NCBI GenBank assembly: GCA_937127375.1
Contig: CAKZMA010000281.1
Coordinates: forward strand, 1-40,581
Length of the DNA: 40,581 nt
Source of the DNA: an uncultured Coleofasciculus sp.
GTDB lineage: Bacteria; Cyanobacteriota; Cyanobacteriia; Cyanobacteriales; Coleofasciculaceae
Reading direction: 5' to 3'
Below are positions 1 to 8,671 of this stretch, one piece after another. The stretch's first letter is position 1. Every line of letters begins with the position of its first letter. A program made the translations under genes and the position numbers. The notes beneath the pieces are model-generated. The model was given only the letters and a program-made list of their open reading frames with translations. It searched no databases and was not told the DNA's origin.

Positions 1-1
1 A

Positions 2-1360
2 GGGGTGAAATGCTTTTTCTGCCGAGCTTTTGAGCTGCTTGTCACCCCTTCAGGTTTGTATCCCTGTGCAAGCTGGTTACCTGTGCTTTGTCAGCATCCG
101 TCAGCCGAACCTTTGACTTGGATCGGATTACGGGAAATTACAGCAGCTAACTCTCCTCAATTGCCTAGCCTATCGCGTTTGGCAAGGGTGTTGTTAACCA
201 GTTTATTGGTGACAGGGGTGGTTATGGGAGTGCGATCGCTTGGTTGGTTGCAATTCTGGGAATGGAAAGCCTTTGATCACCTGATGCAATTGCGTCCCCC
301 GGAAGGGCGAGATTCGCGGTTATTGGTGGTTGAAGTCACTGAAGCCGATTTACAATTGCCAGAACAAGAGGATAGAAAAGGCTCATTAGCCGATGGCGCG
401 ATCGCGAAACTGTTGCAGAACCTTGAATCCTATCAGCCGCGCGGGATTGGCTTGCTTATCTTCCGCGATTTTCCGATTGAGGCGCAATTTAAACAATTAC
501 GCGATCGCTTCAAGTCAGATAACCGTTTTTTGGCGATTTGTCACGCTCAAGAATTAGGGAATCAGGATTCAGGCGAAAGTATTCCTCGTCCACCAGAATT
601 GCCAAAAAAACGACAAGGGTTTGATAATATTTTACCCGATCCGGATGGGATTGTGCGTCGTCATCTGTTATCGATGAATGTATCGGCTACATCTCGTTGT
701 AGTGCGGAGGTTTCCATCAGTCTGTTGCTGGCATTACGTTATTTAGAATTAGAAGAAAAAAATATTAGTCCACTCGATTTTAACTCAGAGGGCAATTTAC
801 AACTGGGGCAGGTTATATTTGAGCGTTTAAAGGCATCGATGGGGGCTTATCAACGGGTTGATACTGGGGGAACTCAAATCCTAATTAACTATCGCTCACC
901 GACAAAGATTGCCGAAACGGTTTCATTAGCTGATGTTTTGGCGGATAAATTAAACCCAGAAGTTGTCAAAGATAAAATTATTTTGATTGGCGCTCGTCAT
1001 GTGAACTCTAAGTATTTTACCACACCGAACGGGGAAAAAATTTCCGGGGTAATGCTTCAGGCGCAGATGATCAGTCAGATTCTGAGTGCGGTTTTAAATC
1101 AGCGATCTCTGATTAAGTTTTGGTCTGGGTGGAAAGAGGGATTATGGATTTGGAGTTGGTCGTTTGTCGGCGGTGTTCTGGTTGTGTGCTGGCGGTTCAG
1201 GTGGTATCAAGGATTAGTTGGGGTTGGTTTAGGTGGCGTTTTGTATGGCGTTTGTTATTATCTTTTGATTCAAGGATTTTGGGTGCCTTTGGTACCATCA
1301 GCGCTGGCAATTGTCGCCACCAGTGGTTTAGTCATTGTCGGTTTTCAGGAGAAAAGATGA
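2..1360 (+). CDS. CHASE2-domain sensor protein, C-terminal part (5' end off window; probable CHAT-CHASE2 fusion)
   Basis: The frame is open to the left edge, so the true start is probably outside; a GTG at 5 is the first possible start seen. Residues about 17-45 (counted from that GTG) include PCASWLPVLCQ, followed by PLTW. This resembles the end of CHAT domains that precede CHASE2 in cyanobacterial proteins. A hydrophobic segment (about 60-82) leads into WEWKAFDHLMQLRP and LLVVEV, typical of a CHASE2 extracytoplasmic sensor domain (about 83-355), and three hydrophobic segments follow (about 376-396, 402-423, 427-447). No kinase or cyclase output domain follows: the protein ends a few residues after the last membrane segment. 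CHASE2 is a periplasmic ligand-sensing domain in the inner membrane; the ligand is unknown. The first 16 residues match neither domain, so the extreme N-terminal reading is uncertain. Confidence 0.75.
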   Translation, partial: GVKCFFCRAFELLVTPSGLYPCASWLPVLCQHPSAEPLTWIGLREITAANSPQLPSLSRLARVLLTSLLVTGVVMGVRSLGWLQFWEWKAFDHLMQLRPPEGRDSRLLVVEVTEADLQLPEQEDRKGSLADGAIAKLLQNLESYQPRGIGLLIFRDFPIEAQFKQLRDRFKSDNRFLAICHAQELGNQDSGESIPRPPELPKKRQGFDNILPDPDGIVRRHLLSMNVSATSRCSAEVSISLLLALRYLELEEKNISPLDFNSEGNLQLGQVIFERLKASMGAYQRVDTGGTQILINYRSPTKIAETVSLADVLADKLNPEVVKDKIILIGARHVNSKYFTTPNGEKISGVMLQAQMISQILSAVLNQRSLIKFWSGWKEGLWIWSWSFVGGVLVVCWRFRWYQGLVGVGLGGVLYGVCYYLLIQGFWVPLVPSALAIVATSGLVIVGFQEKR

Positions 1361-1397
1361 GGGAAGAAACCCAAGCTATTCAGGTTCCCTCCCGGTT

Positions 1398-1420
1398 CCC
1401 TCCCCTTGATAAGGGGAGGG
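1398..1420. repeat. Hairpin repeat downstream of CHASE2 gene
   Basis: CCTCCCCTT and AAGGGGAGG form a 9-bp perfect stem around a GAT loop, extended by one C:G pair at each side, 38 bp after the CHASE2 stop. It is not followed at once by a T-run (the nearest is about 30 bp on), so it may be a dispersed repeat rather than a classical terminator. The palindromic CCCCTTGATAAGGGG type is a common intergenic element in cyanobacteria. Confidence 0.5.
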
Positions 1421-1530
1421 TTAGGGTGGGGTCAGATCAAGGTATCGCTTTTTTTGTGAGCTTAAGTTGACACCAATGATCGATGTGCGCCCCATTGACG
1501 TGCTTTAGGGGTTGCAAATAAAGCATTTTA

Positions 1531-1555
1531 AGGCACTAAAGTGCCTACTACAAAC
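1531..1555. repeat. Small palindromic dispersed repeat (GGCACTAAAGTGCC type)
   Basis: AGGCACTAAAGTGCCT (1531-1546) is a 7-bp stem with a 2-nt loop, followed by ACTACAAAC. A sister copy with AGCGCTAAAGCGCT plus TACTACGAAC lies on the minus strand in the tpsA1 leader (about 13316-13339), so this appears to be one family of small mobile or structural repeats. No coding potential is seen. Confidence 0.45.
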
Positions 1556-1558
1556 AGT

Positions 1559-2110
1559 TTAAAATTCGGGTGACCATAAATCAACAATGGCTACCTCAAA
1601 ACCGGGGAGTAAATCAGGAATCGTTAGTACATCACCATCGCCCAATATTTCTACCTCAGAGTCAGGACGATAAATTTCAACTCGACGCCGTTGCGGGTTC
1701 ATCAAAATGCCCACTTTTGTTCCTTGACTTAGGAAAAATTGAATCTTATCTCTCAGCGATTTTAGGGTATCTGTTGGTGACTTCACCTCAACCATTAAAT
1801 CAGGAGCCAATTCCGCAAATGAACGCGGACTTTTGGGTAACCGTTCGCGTCGAACAAAAGAAACATCAGGCGCTCTAACATTCGCACTCGGCAGATCAAA
1901 ACCTGCACTAGACGCTGTCACCCGACCAAGTTTTTTAGGTCTCACCCAATTTCCTAAAACCCTAACAAATTCGGCGGCGACTTCATCGGATTCATAACCG
2001 GATGGACTCATAACTATAATTTTTCCGTCAACTAACTCCATGCGATAGTCAGGATATTCCGCTTGTAATTTCTCTAAGTCTTTGCGAGTTAGAGCCGTCA
2101 GGGACGCCAT
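1559..2110 (-). CDS. Uma2 family (DUF820) putative endonuclease, tandem copy A
   Basis: This 183-residue protein matches Uma2/DUF820, a restriction-endonuclease-like PD-(D/E)xK fold that is strongly expanded in cyanobacteria and of unknown biological role. Visible motifs are ELVDGKIIVMSPSG near the N-terminus, then APDVSFV and APDLMVEVKSPTDT, where the PD and E-x-K residues would form the metal site. The start is fixed by a very strong Shine-Dalgarno (AAGGAGG, 2115-2121 on the complement) a few bases before the ATG. Length is normal for the family. It differs from copy B, which lies immediately to its right and upstream of it on this strand, by one residue (Tyr for His near residue 19). Whether it cuts DNA is inference from fold only. 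Confidence 0.85.
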   Translation of the reverse strand: MASLTALTRKDLEKLQAEYPDYRMELVDGKIIVMSPSGYESDEVAAEFVRVLGNWVRPKKLGRVTASSAGFDLPSANVRAPDVSFVRRERLPKSPRSFAELAPDLMVEVKSPTDTLKSLRDKIQFFLSQGTKVGILMNPQRRRVEIYRPDSEVEILGDGDVLTIPDLLPGFEVAIVDLWSPEF

Positions 2111-2730
2111 AGAACCTCCTTCCGTCTAGAGCTATAATTCTTGATCAATATAATATATCATTACGGTTAAAATTCGGGTGACCATAAATCAACAATGGCT
2201 ACTTCAAAACCCGGAAGTAAATCAGGAATCGTTAACACATCACCATCGCCCAATATTTCCACCTCAGAGTCAGGACGATAAATTTCAACTCGACGCCGTT
2301 GCGGGTTCATCAAAATGCCCACTTTTGTTCCTTGACTTAGGAAAAATTGAATCTTATCTCTCAGCGATTTTAGGGTATCTGTTGGTGACTTCACCTCAAC
2401 CATTAAATCAGGAGCCAATTCCGCAAATGAACGCGGACTTTTGGGTAACCGTTCGCGTCGAACAAAAGAAACATCAGGCGCTCTAACATTCGCACTCGGC
2501 AGATCAAAACCTGCACTAGACGCTGTCACCCGACCAAGTTTTTTAGGTCTCACCCAATTTCCTAAAACCCTAACAAATTCGGCGGCGACTTCATCGGATT
2601 CATAACCGGATGGACTCATAACTATAATTTTCCCGTCAACTAACTCCATGCGATAGTCAGGATGTTCCGCTTGTAGTTTCTCCAAGTCTTTGCGAGTCAG
2701 GGCTGTCAGAGAAGCCATAGAACCTCCTTC
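1561..2730. repeat. Tandem 562-bp duplication carrying two Uma2 genes (offset 608 bp)
   Basis: Positions 1561-2122 and 2169-2730 are near-identical direct repeats, each covering a whole Uma2 gene plus its ribosome binding site. By eye the 371 bp from 1653 to 2023 match 2261-2631 exactly, while several mostly synonymous differences lie in the outer parts of the unit. The 46-bp spacer and the upstream DNA of the two copies are unrelated. Confidence 0.9.
2167..2718 (-). CDS. Uma2 family (DUF820) putative endonuclease, tandem copy B
   Basis: This 183-residue near-duplicate of the neighbouring Uma2 gene has the same PD...EVKSPTDT catalytic-type signature and the same strong AAGGAGG ribosome binding site before the ATG. 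It is divergently placed against the DUF928 gene, with 93 bp between the two starts; a TATAAT at 2769-2774 in that gap could serve as a -10 element for the rightward gene. The strand and spacing allow copies A and B to be co-transcribed. The paired, nearly identical copies suggest recent duplication rather than two distinct functions. Confidence 0.85.
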   Translation of the reverse strand: MASLTALTRKDLEKLQAEHPDYRMELVDGKIIVMSPSGYESDEVAAEFVRVLGNWVRPKKLGRVTASSAGFDLPSANVRAPDVSFVRRERLPKSPRSFAELAPDLMVEVKSPTDTLKSLRDKIQFFLSQGTKVGILMNPQRRRVEIYRPDSEVEILGDGDVLTIPDLLPGFEVAIVDLWSPEF

Positions 2731-2768
2731 GGTGTATATCTAAAAATTTTTCTCAATCATGATGTTAG

Positions 2769-2774
2769 TATAAT
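2769..2774 (+). promoter_or_regulatory. Possible -10 element of DUF928 gene
   Basis: A consensus TATAAT sits 37 bp before the DUF928 start codon, inside the small palindrome AGTATAATACT. No good -35 hexamer is seen at the expected distance, so this is only a candidate. Confidence 0.3.
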
Positions 2775-2811
2775 ACTACATTGAATCCCAACTATTAAAT
2801 CTAAATTTAAC

Positions 2812-3651
2812 ATGAATGCAACCCATTTATTAATTAAACCTCTACAAATTGCCGTTGCTATCAGTTGGATAATGTTGGGGTTTACCCCAGTGCAAGCTCA
2901 ACCAACTGCACCACCCATTCCCAATCAACCCCCAAACCCTAACCCATTAGAAGAATTGATCTTCCTGAATCCGCCTCCCGATCAAGATGCTCCCGAGGGA
3001 ACCGAAGCGTCAGGCGATCGCAATCCTTGTCCAGAGGTACTAAAACCCCTGACAGCCTTAGTTCCCGTCAGAGTAACTCAGCAAGATGAGCAAAAATTAG
3101 TATCGCTGCAAGTCGAAACAACCCAAGCGCACCCTACCTTTTGGTTTTATATCCCTTATCAACCAGAAGCCATTGTTTCGAGTACGTTTCTAATTCAAGA
3201 TCGTCAAGGTAGAACCATCTATGAAACAGAGGATAATTTTGTGATTACAGATGCACCGGGGATTATTCGGATCACACTTCCTCCGACAGAACCCCCCTTA
3301 AATAAAGATGAGTGGTATGAGTGGGGCTTAGGGGTTAAAGTTAGCTGTGATGCAACGCTTCCTCCCCAACGGGATTCTACGGAAGGATGGGTAAAACGAG
3401 AGGACATTAATTCTCAATTGCAGACTCAGTTACAAAACGCCACACCCCGAAAACGCGCTATTCTTTATGCAAGGAATGGCTTTTTGTTTGATGCACTGAC
3501 AGCGCTAGCGGACATGGAAAACAAGGATTTGATGCAGGAAGACTGGAGTCAGCTACTGCGTTCTGTTGGTTCAGAAGAGTTAGACGCGATCGCGACTGAA
3601 CCTATTGTTGATTGCTGTAATGTAGAAGCAGAGGAAGAGGTTTCTCAATAA
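2812..3651 (+). CDS. Secreted DUF928-domain protein
   Basis: The 279-residue product begins with a clear Sec signal peptide (hydrophobic core about 11-25, likely cleavage after PVQA at residue 29) and a proline-rich linker (30-65). The rest matches DUF928: a call on FWFYIPYQP, the beta-rich block around residues 120-165, and WYEWGLGVKVSCD near 185-195. DUF928 proteins are predicted exported proteins of unknown function, found largely in cyanobacteria and often beside CHAT/TPR, CHASE2 and two-partner secretion genes, which is the context here. It converges on the CHAT gene. A role as an envelope partner of those proteins is inference. Confidence 0.8.
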   Translation: MNATHLLIKPLQIAVAISWIMLGFTPVQAQPTAPPIPNQPPNPNPLEELIFLNPPPDQDAPEGTEASGDRNPCPEVLKPLTALVPVRVTQQDEQKLVSLQVETTQAHPTFWFYIPYQPEAIVSSTFLIQDRQGRTIYETEDNFVITDAPGIIRITLPPTEPPLNKDEWYEWGLGVKVSCDATLPPQRDSTEGWVKREDINSQLQTQLQNATPRKRAILYARNGFLFDALTALADMENKDLMQEDWSQLLRSVGSEELDAIATEPIVDCCNVEAEEEVSQ

Positions 3652-3762
3652 ATAAATGACGAATGACAAGAAAACTCGTAAAATCTATATTCCACTATTT
3701 TAGCTGTGTTATATCATGTCCGATGTCCGATGAAACCCCTCCAACAAGGAGATATCCCGTAG

Positions 3763-3779
3763 GGTGGGCATTGCCCACC
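3763..3779. repeat. GGTGGGCA hairpin between convergent genes
   Basis: GGTGGGCA and TGCCCACC form an 8-bp perfect stem around one base. It lies between the convergent DUF928 and CHAT genes and could act as a two-way terminator. The same GTGGGCATTGCCCAC element is a widespread dispersed repeat in filamentous cyanobacteria. Confidence 0.5.
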
Positions 3780-3836
3780 AGCCTTAATTCAGTAAGCTGT
3801 TACGCATTTAAATTGAGAATCTTCTGCCTTCTTGTA

Positions 3837-6698
3837 CTAGCGCCAATTGCCAACCAGTACAAAGGGTGCCCAATAATAAGGCTTTTTGTTGGTTTCATTC
3901 TTACTCAAAACAGCAAGTTGAGCTAATTGTAGCGCTTTTGCCTTGTTTATACCGGGTTTCCCTAACTCTTGGTAAAACACATTCATGACAGAAGACGTGG
4001 AACTATCATTAACATTAAACAACGTTGCAACCGTACTACGCGCTCCCGCTTGCACAGATACACCAGCAATTCCTAAAGCCGCTCGTTTATCACCTTTTGC
4101 TGTTTGACAAGCACTCAGAACCAGTAATTCAATCGCACTGGGGAGATTGGCTTCTCGACTACGCAGTAACTGTTTGATTTGGTTAACATTGATATTCTGA
4201 TCGTATGCCACAATATAGGTTTGCTCAGGACTAGAACTGAATACGCCATGAGTGGCGAAGTGAACCACTGGAAATGGTTGGGCATTAATTACGTCTCGTA
4301 ATGCTTCCGTCTCAAATGCTTCATTCAAAAGCATCCGGTTGTTGGGAATTTCAGCGCTAATTTGTTCCAATTCCCGGACAACATAGGGGAGTGCAGCAGA
4401 ATGGGGTCTTTGCTCACTTAACCCACCCATTAATAGGGAAAATTCTGATTTGTTTAGGGGTTCTGATTCTGATAGATTGAATCCCATATTTACGGCAATG
4501 CTATAGTGTTCTACGAGATACTGATTGCCGTCATAGAGAGCTGCCATGGGAACATTTTTTAAGGCTCCGTCTAAAACAAAGACTAAGGTGTCAATATTGT
4601 TGTTTTTTAGGTAAACTTCGGCGGGACGAATTAGCCAATCATAGAGTTTGCGGAAGGTGGAATCCTCATCTAACCCGGTTTTTTTTGCTTCTAAGTCTTC
4701 CCGAAGTTCCTTGATTGTACGTTCTACCTGGTCTTGTGAGACGGGATTTGTGTAGAGAATGGAATGTGAGATCCTATCACTTTTGTCGGTTGGTTTGATG
4801 TGCGATACCCAACTGGCTTGTTTGGCTTGAACGTTATGGGCTGACTTGACCTGATCACTCAATTCTTCTGTTTCTGGTAACTTGAGGATAACCTCTAATC
4901 GATCTGCCAAAATAATGGGGTATACAATAGCGGCTTTAAGATGATTTTTGGCGACAAATTTGTCAAGGGGAATGCTGGCATCATTGACGAGTTTACAGCG
5001 CAGATAGTCTTCTAGTTCTGCGACTTGTAGTTGTTCTATATAGTGGCGAGCTTTTTCCAGGTTTGCTTGAGTTGGCTGTGCATCCTGGGTGAGTAAATCA
5101 ACCAATTCCCGATAAATGGGTTCGATGTTATCCCGAAATGAAAACATCACATCAGGGCGAAGACTTAATAAATCATAACGAACTTCATCCACGGTTTTTA
5201 CGGCTTCTTCATACGCCGCGATCGCGTCTTCAATTTTGTCTTCTTTTTTTAGTACCCGTCCGAGTTGCCATTCCCATTTATAGGCAATATCATTGGCTTG
5301 AATATCTTCGGTTAATCGAATCGCTTTCTCGGTTAATTTTTGCGCTTCAGCCAAGGATGCTGTTGTTTCATAGAATCCCGCTAAATGACCCAATGCATAG
5401 GCTTCAGCTCGTTTATCATTCAATTGTTCTGCCTGTTTTACGGAGTAATTTAATAGGTTGTGAATCCATTGAGCCTGTGGAAATGTGCCTCGATCTTTCT
5501 GCGGTGCATACAGTTTGATTAGATTTTGGGTCAAGTTAATTTGGGCATAAATTGCTGTCCGGCTGGCGGGTAATTTATCGATTTGTGACTCCAGTTTGGC
5601 TAATTGATCCTGCTGATTTTTCAGGGACTGTGATACGTTGACTTTATCGGATGAATCCCCAATATCCGATAGCCAGGTTTGGCAATCCAGCAATAGACTG
5701 AGTTGATTCAGTTGCGCCTGGATGCGGGTGATGGGGGAAGTGGTTATTTTGATCGCGTCTTGATAGTAATCGAGTGCGGCTTTGGCTTGTTTTTCAGCAT
5801 CTATTTTATCCTGGGAAATTTCCACACGCTCAAAGGCGTCTTTGGCGTGGTAATAGGCGGCGCGTGCGGTATTGCCTAAGCCTAATAAGGTTTCCGCGAT
5901 CGCCTGAGCGTCTCCTACTGTTTGAACTATCTGTAAACTTTGCTGTAATACTTTCTCGGATTGGTCTAAATCGCTTAAGTTTTCTGACTGATCGGTTGAC
6001 AAAAACAGAGGGAATAGGTTCTCTAACTCCTCTACATCCCCAACAACCCGAATCACATTACCCAAGGCGCGGAGGGCGGTGGCTTTAACCAGGGAATCGG
6101 GTTCAGCTTGCAGACGGTTAAGCGGGGGAATTAATGTCTTGAGTGCTTGTCGATAAAGTCCTAATTCAGAGAGGGCTAAACTTTGATGCACCTGAGTTCT
6201 AATTTCTCCGGTTTGATCACCGAGTTGAGTATAACTCTCTGTTGATTTCCGCCATGCGGTTAATGCTTCGTTGGATTGTCCTGTGGATAAAAGTAGTTTC
6301 CCGTTTACCTCCAAGGCTTGAGCCAGCAGTTTTAATCGGGGGGTAGAATCATCGGTGGAGTTCTGTAATAGGTTTAGGCTTTGGGTAATTGATTTCTCAG
6401 CATTCTGCCACTGTTCCAGGTGCTGATAAATTAAACAAAGATTACTCAATGTCATCGCTAGATTGAGTTGATCGCCAGCGGCTTCAAACTGGGCGGCGGC
6501 TTGTTGTAAGGGGATGAGGGATTGAGTGAATTTTCCGGTTTCGTATAAGTCCCGACTTTCTTGGACTAATTCTGTTGGACTCAAAGGTTCATTAATGGTT
6601 GTCTCTACTGGAGGAACTTGAGCCGCGATCGGTAATATTATGCCTGTACTTAAAAATAAGACGAACAGGATTAAACTTCTATTTTTTACCCTTCTCAA
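3837..6698 (-). CDS. TPR-repeat protein with C-terminal CHAT (caspase-like) protease domain
   Basis: The C-terminal third is a CHAT domain. The catalytic pair is visible as FATHG (His, codon near 4248) and LSACQT (Cys, codon 4107-4109), and the domain ends in the typical WAPFVLVGNW. The N-terminal half is a run of tetratricopeptide-like helices (for example LSNLCLIYQHLEQWQNAEKS, ALGHLAGFYETTASLAEAQK). A signal peptide ending ILPIAAQ suggests export to the periplasm. The frame extends to an ATG at 6932, but that stretch is repeat DNA, so a TTG at 6698, giving 953 residues and a normal signal peptide, is preferred. CHAT proteases are cysteine peptidases often tied to cell-death or defence signalling. 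Placement beside tpsB/tpsA suggests processing of, or response to, surface proteins; this is inference. It lies downstream of tpsB on the same strand. Confidence 0.85.
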   Translation of the reverse strand: MRRVKNRSLILFVLFLSTGIILPIAAQVPPVETTINEPLSPTELVQESRDLYETGKFTQSLIPLQQAAAQFEAAGDQLNLAMTLSNLCLIYQHLEQWQNAEKSITQSLNLLQNSTDDSTPRLKLLAQALEVNGKLLLSTGQSNEALTAWRKSTESYTQLGDQTGEIRTQVHQSLALSELGLYRQALKTLIPPLNRLQAEPDSLVKATALRALGNVIRVVGDVEELENLFPLFLSTDQSENLSDLDQSEKVLQQSLQIVQTVGDAQAIAETLLGLGNTARAAYYHAKDAFERVEISQDKIDAEKQAKAALDYYQDAIKITTSPITRIQAQLNQLSLLLDCQTWLSDIGDSSDKVNVSQSLKNQQDQLAKLESQIDKLPASRTAIYAQINLTQNLIKLYAPQKDRGTFPQAQWIHNLLNYSVKQAEQLNDKRAEAYALGHLAGFYETTASLAEAQKLTEKAIRLTEDIQANDIAYKWEWQLGRVLKKEDKIEDAIAAYEEAVKTVDEVRYDLLSLRPDVMFSFRDNIEPIYRELVDLLTQDAQPTQANLEKARHYIEQLQVAELEDYLRCKLVNDASIPLDKFVAKNHLKAAIVYPIILADRLEVILKLPETEELSDQVKSAHNVQAKQASWVSHIKPTDKSDRISHSILYTNPVSQDQVERTIKELREDLEAKKTGLDEDSTFRKLYDWLIRPAEVYLKNNNIDTLVFVLDGALKNVPMAALYDGNQYLVEHYSIAVNMGFNLSESEPLNKSEFSLLMGGLSEQRPHSAALPYVVRELEQISAEIPNNRMLLNEAFETEALRDVINAQPFPVVHFATHGVFSSSPEQTYIVAYDQNINVNQIKQLLRSREANLPSAIELLVLSACQTAKGDKRAALGIAGVSVQAGARSTVATLFNVNDSSTSSVMNVFYQELGKPGINKAKALQLAQLAVLSKNETNKKPYYWAPFVLVGNWR

Positions 6699-6890
6699 TA
6701 GGGCGGTTGAAACCGCAGCTACACAAACAAAACCCGCCTGCGCGGGTTGCCAAACCCTTAATTTTCTGTTATTCCGTGTTAGCAAAGCTTGCCGAAGATA
6801 AAAACGGGATACGCTTCCCCGAATCCCTCTGCGTACCTCTGCGCCAACCTCTGCGTACCTCTGCGTTAAAAAAAATAAACCCTTCAAAAT
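6669..6890. repeat. Mosaic of dispersed cyanobacterial repeats between CHAT and tpsB
   Basis: The block contains GCGGTTGAAACCGC, ACACAAAC, a 7-bp hairpin (AACCCGC/GCGGGTT, 6730-6747), TTAGCAAAGCTTGCCGAAG and a tandem CTCTGCG array (about 6826-6868). A second, inverted and more degenerate mosaic of the same parts lies at 8672-8817. It is read through by the upstream extension of the CHAT frame, which is therefore unlikely to be real protein. Confidence 0.7.
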
Positions 6891-8626
6891 AGATTCCACT
6901 CCACCGAAAAATAGATGCCGTTTTCTTGCCATGTTCGCTCCGTAGATTCTAAATTAACTAAAGGAATACCCCAATCCAAACGAGCGCTAAAGCCACGGGA
7001 TTGGAGTAATTGCAATCCCAAACCAATAGCCGCCAATGTATTTGTCTCGGGTTCCTCTGTATCCCCACTATTCCACCCCACCCCCAGATCAATAAATGGA
7101 ATCAATTGCACCACCGTTTCCCATTCCGGAATTCTGACGACAGGTAGGCGAATCTCCCCAGACGCCAGTATCCCGTTATCGGTTAATAGCGCATCTTGGC
7201 GATATCCCCGGATACTACCAAACCCTCCTAATCCCAATTGCTCCGTCGGAACCAAGGGTTGATCAGCTAATTGCATATCGCCACGCAGCACCACGGTGGG
7301 TACTGCCAGGGAATTACTTGTTCTTGTACCCAAAAGCCTTACCCATTGAGCTTGTCCCCGCCAAGCGAAAAAGCGGCTATCGGGAGCATCATCCTGAATC
7401 GTGGCATTAAAGGCGTCAATGCCTAAGCTAAACTGAGAGCGGATTGCGAAGACGTGGTTACGGTTGCGCTGTGTCCATTCCTGGGAAAACCGCAACGCCG
7501 ATATCGTGGTTTCTCCTTGTTCATCCGCGCCGGGAGAGAGGGGAAATGGTACATCTAAGAGCGTGGTTTCCGTGTCGGTGTGAGCCGCCGTTAGACTGAG
7601 GGCAAATTCTTGGGTTGGGGTTTGAATAATGGGTTGGCGTAGAGTGAGTTGGTAGTAACGGGAATCGGATTCGATATCGAGTTCATCAAAGGGGGATTCA
7701 ATGACTTGGCTGGAGGTTGTACTATAGTTGAGGCTGACTGTGCCGTTGCGGGGATTGATGGGTAAGGTATAACGGAGATCGAAATTATCGCTACCATCGG
7801 TATTGTTATAACTGACACTCAAACTGTCACCCAATCCCAGTAAATTGGCGTGAGTTAAATCTGCACCCCGACGGAAGCTTCCGACACTAGGAGAACGGGA
7901 ATTATTTAAGGAGACTTGGCTGCTGAAGGCGTCAGCTTCGATTACTTGTACGTCTAAATTATTGGTACCGGGGCGGGAACCTGCGGCGAGTTCAGCGGAG
8001 AGGGTTTGAATTAGGGGATCGAGTTCGAGGAGTTGTAGGGCGTCGATCAGGCGTTGTTCTTGCAGGGGTTTGGTGGTAGCTTGGCGTAAGCGCGATCGCA
8101 CGTAGCTGGGTTTGAGTCGTTGAGTTCCGGTGATGCGGATGTCTTCCACGGTTCCTTCTACGATGCGAATGGTGATTTCTGCACCGTCTCCTGAGAACCG
8201 TTGTTGATCGCCAGGGATGAATGCGCCACTGGTGATGTAGCCGGCTTGGGTGTAGAGTTCGGTGATTACAGAACGGGCTTGTAGCAGTTGGGGAAAGGAT
8301 AGGGGCGTGTTGGTGTAGGGTTGGAGTGTTTGGGCTAATTCTTCATCGCTGAATGCGGTGTTTCCGACAAAGTTAAACTGTTTGACGGTAATGGTATCTG
8401 AGTCGGGTGGGGGTAGAGATTCAGGGGGTGATTCGGGTGAGGGGCGAATCAGGGGAGTGTCGGAAGGAGTTGGTAGTGGGGTTTCTGGTGCGGTTGGGGT
8501 GGCTGGAAGGGGTGGGCGTAGATCCGCCGGGGATGGCGTGGGTGGGGTTCTGGGCTGAGTTTGGGCGAGGGTTGGAGATGAGATTAGGGTGATCCCGATG
8601 GCGGTTATCATGTAGAGACGTGCCAT
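6884..8626 (-). CDS. TpsB/FhaC-family two-partner secretion outer-membrane transporter
   Basis: After a signal peptide (MITAIGITLISSPTLAQ) and a proline-rich linker come POTRA-type repeats (FVGNTAFSDEELAQTL, then IRITGTQRLKPSYVRSRL) and a C-terminal beta-barrel. The barrel carries GGFGSIRGYRQD, the conserved (V)RGY loop motif of Omp85/TpsB proteins, and ends in an aromatic strand (YFSVEWNLF). TpsB exports TpsA exoproteins across the outer membrane, here presumably tpsA1 directly upstream and perhaps tpsA2. The start is ambiguous. The ATG at 8626 sits in the middle of a perfect palindrome and gives a normal signal peptide with 580 residues. An ATG at 8827 overlaps the tpsA1 stop (ATGA) but adds 67 residues encoded by repeat DNA. 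The frame also reaches an ATG at 8848. Confidence 0.88.
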   Translation of the reverse strand: MARLYMITAIGITLISSPTLAQTQPRTPPTPSPADLRPPLPATPTAPETPLPTPSDTPLIRPSPESPPESLPPPDSDTITVKQFNFVGNTAFSDEELAQTLQPYTNTPLSFPQLLQARSVITELYTQAGYITSGAFIPGDQQRFSGDGAEITIRIVEGTVEDIRITGTQRLKPSYVRSRLRQATTKPLQEQRLIDALQLLELDPLIQTLSAELAAGSRPGTNNLDVQVIEADAFSSQVSLNNSRSPSVGSFRRGADLTHANLLGLGDSLSVSYNNTDGSDNFDLRYTLPINPRNGTVSLNYSTTSSQVIESPFDELDIESDSRYYQLTLRQPIIQTPTQEFALSLTAAHTDTETTLLDVPFPLSPGADEQGETTISALRFSQEWTQRNRNHVFAIRSQFSLGIDAFNATIQDDAPDSRFFAWRGQAQWVRLLGTRTSNSLAVPTVVLRGDMQLADQPLVPTEQLGLGGFGSIRGYRQDALLTDNGILASGEIRLPVVRIPEWETVVQLIPFIDLGVGWNSGDTEEPETNTLAAIGLGLQLLQSRGFSARLDWGIPLVNLESTERTWQENGIYFSVEWNLF

Positions 8627-8636
8627 GGCACGTCTC
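8615..8636. repeat. Perfect 22-bp palindrome spanning the tpsB start codon
   Basis: The core ACGTGCCATGGCACGT is flanked by GAG and CTC, all perfectly self-complementary. The preferred tpsB ATG lies at its centre (CCATGG). A related 24-bp copy is at 35407-35430 and a half copy (GGCACGTCTGT) at about 14501-14511. Confidence 0.75.
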
Positions 8637-8671
8637 GATGCAACGGGACGTTTCCTGATACTATCGGATTT

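Noticed and set aside
3663-3926. Rightward 87-codon frame after DUF928
   Set aside because: It runs through the GGTGGGCA hairpin repeat and into the antisense of the CHAT gene; no family resemblance.
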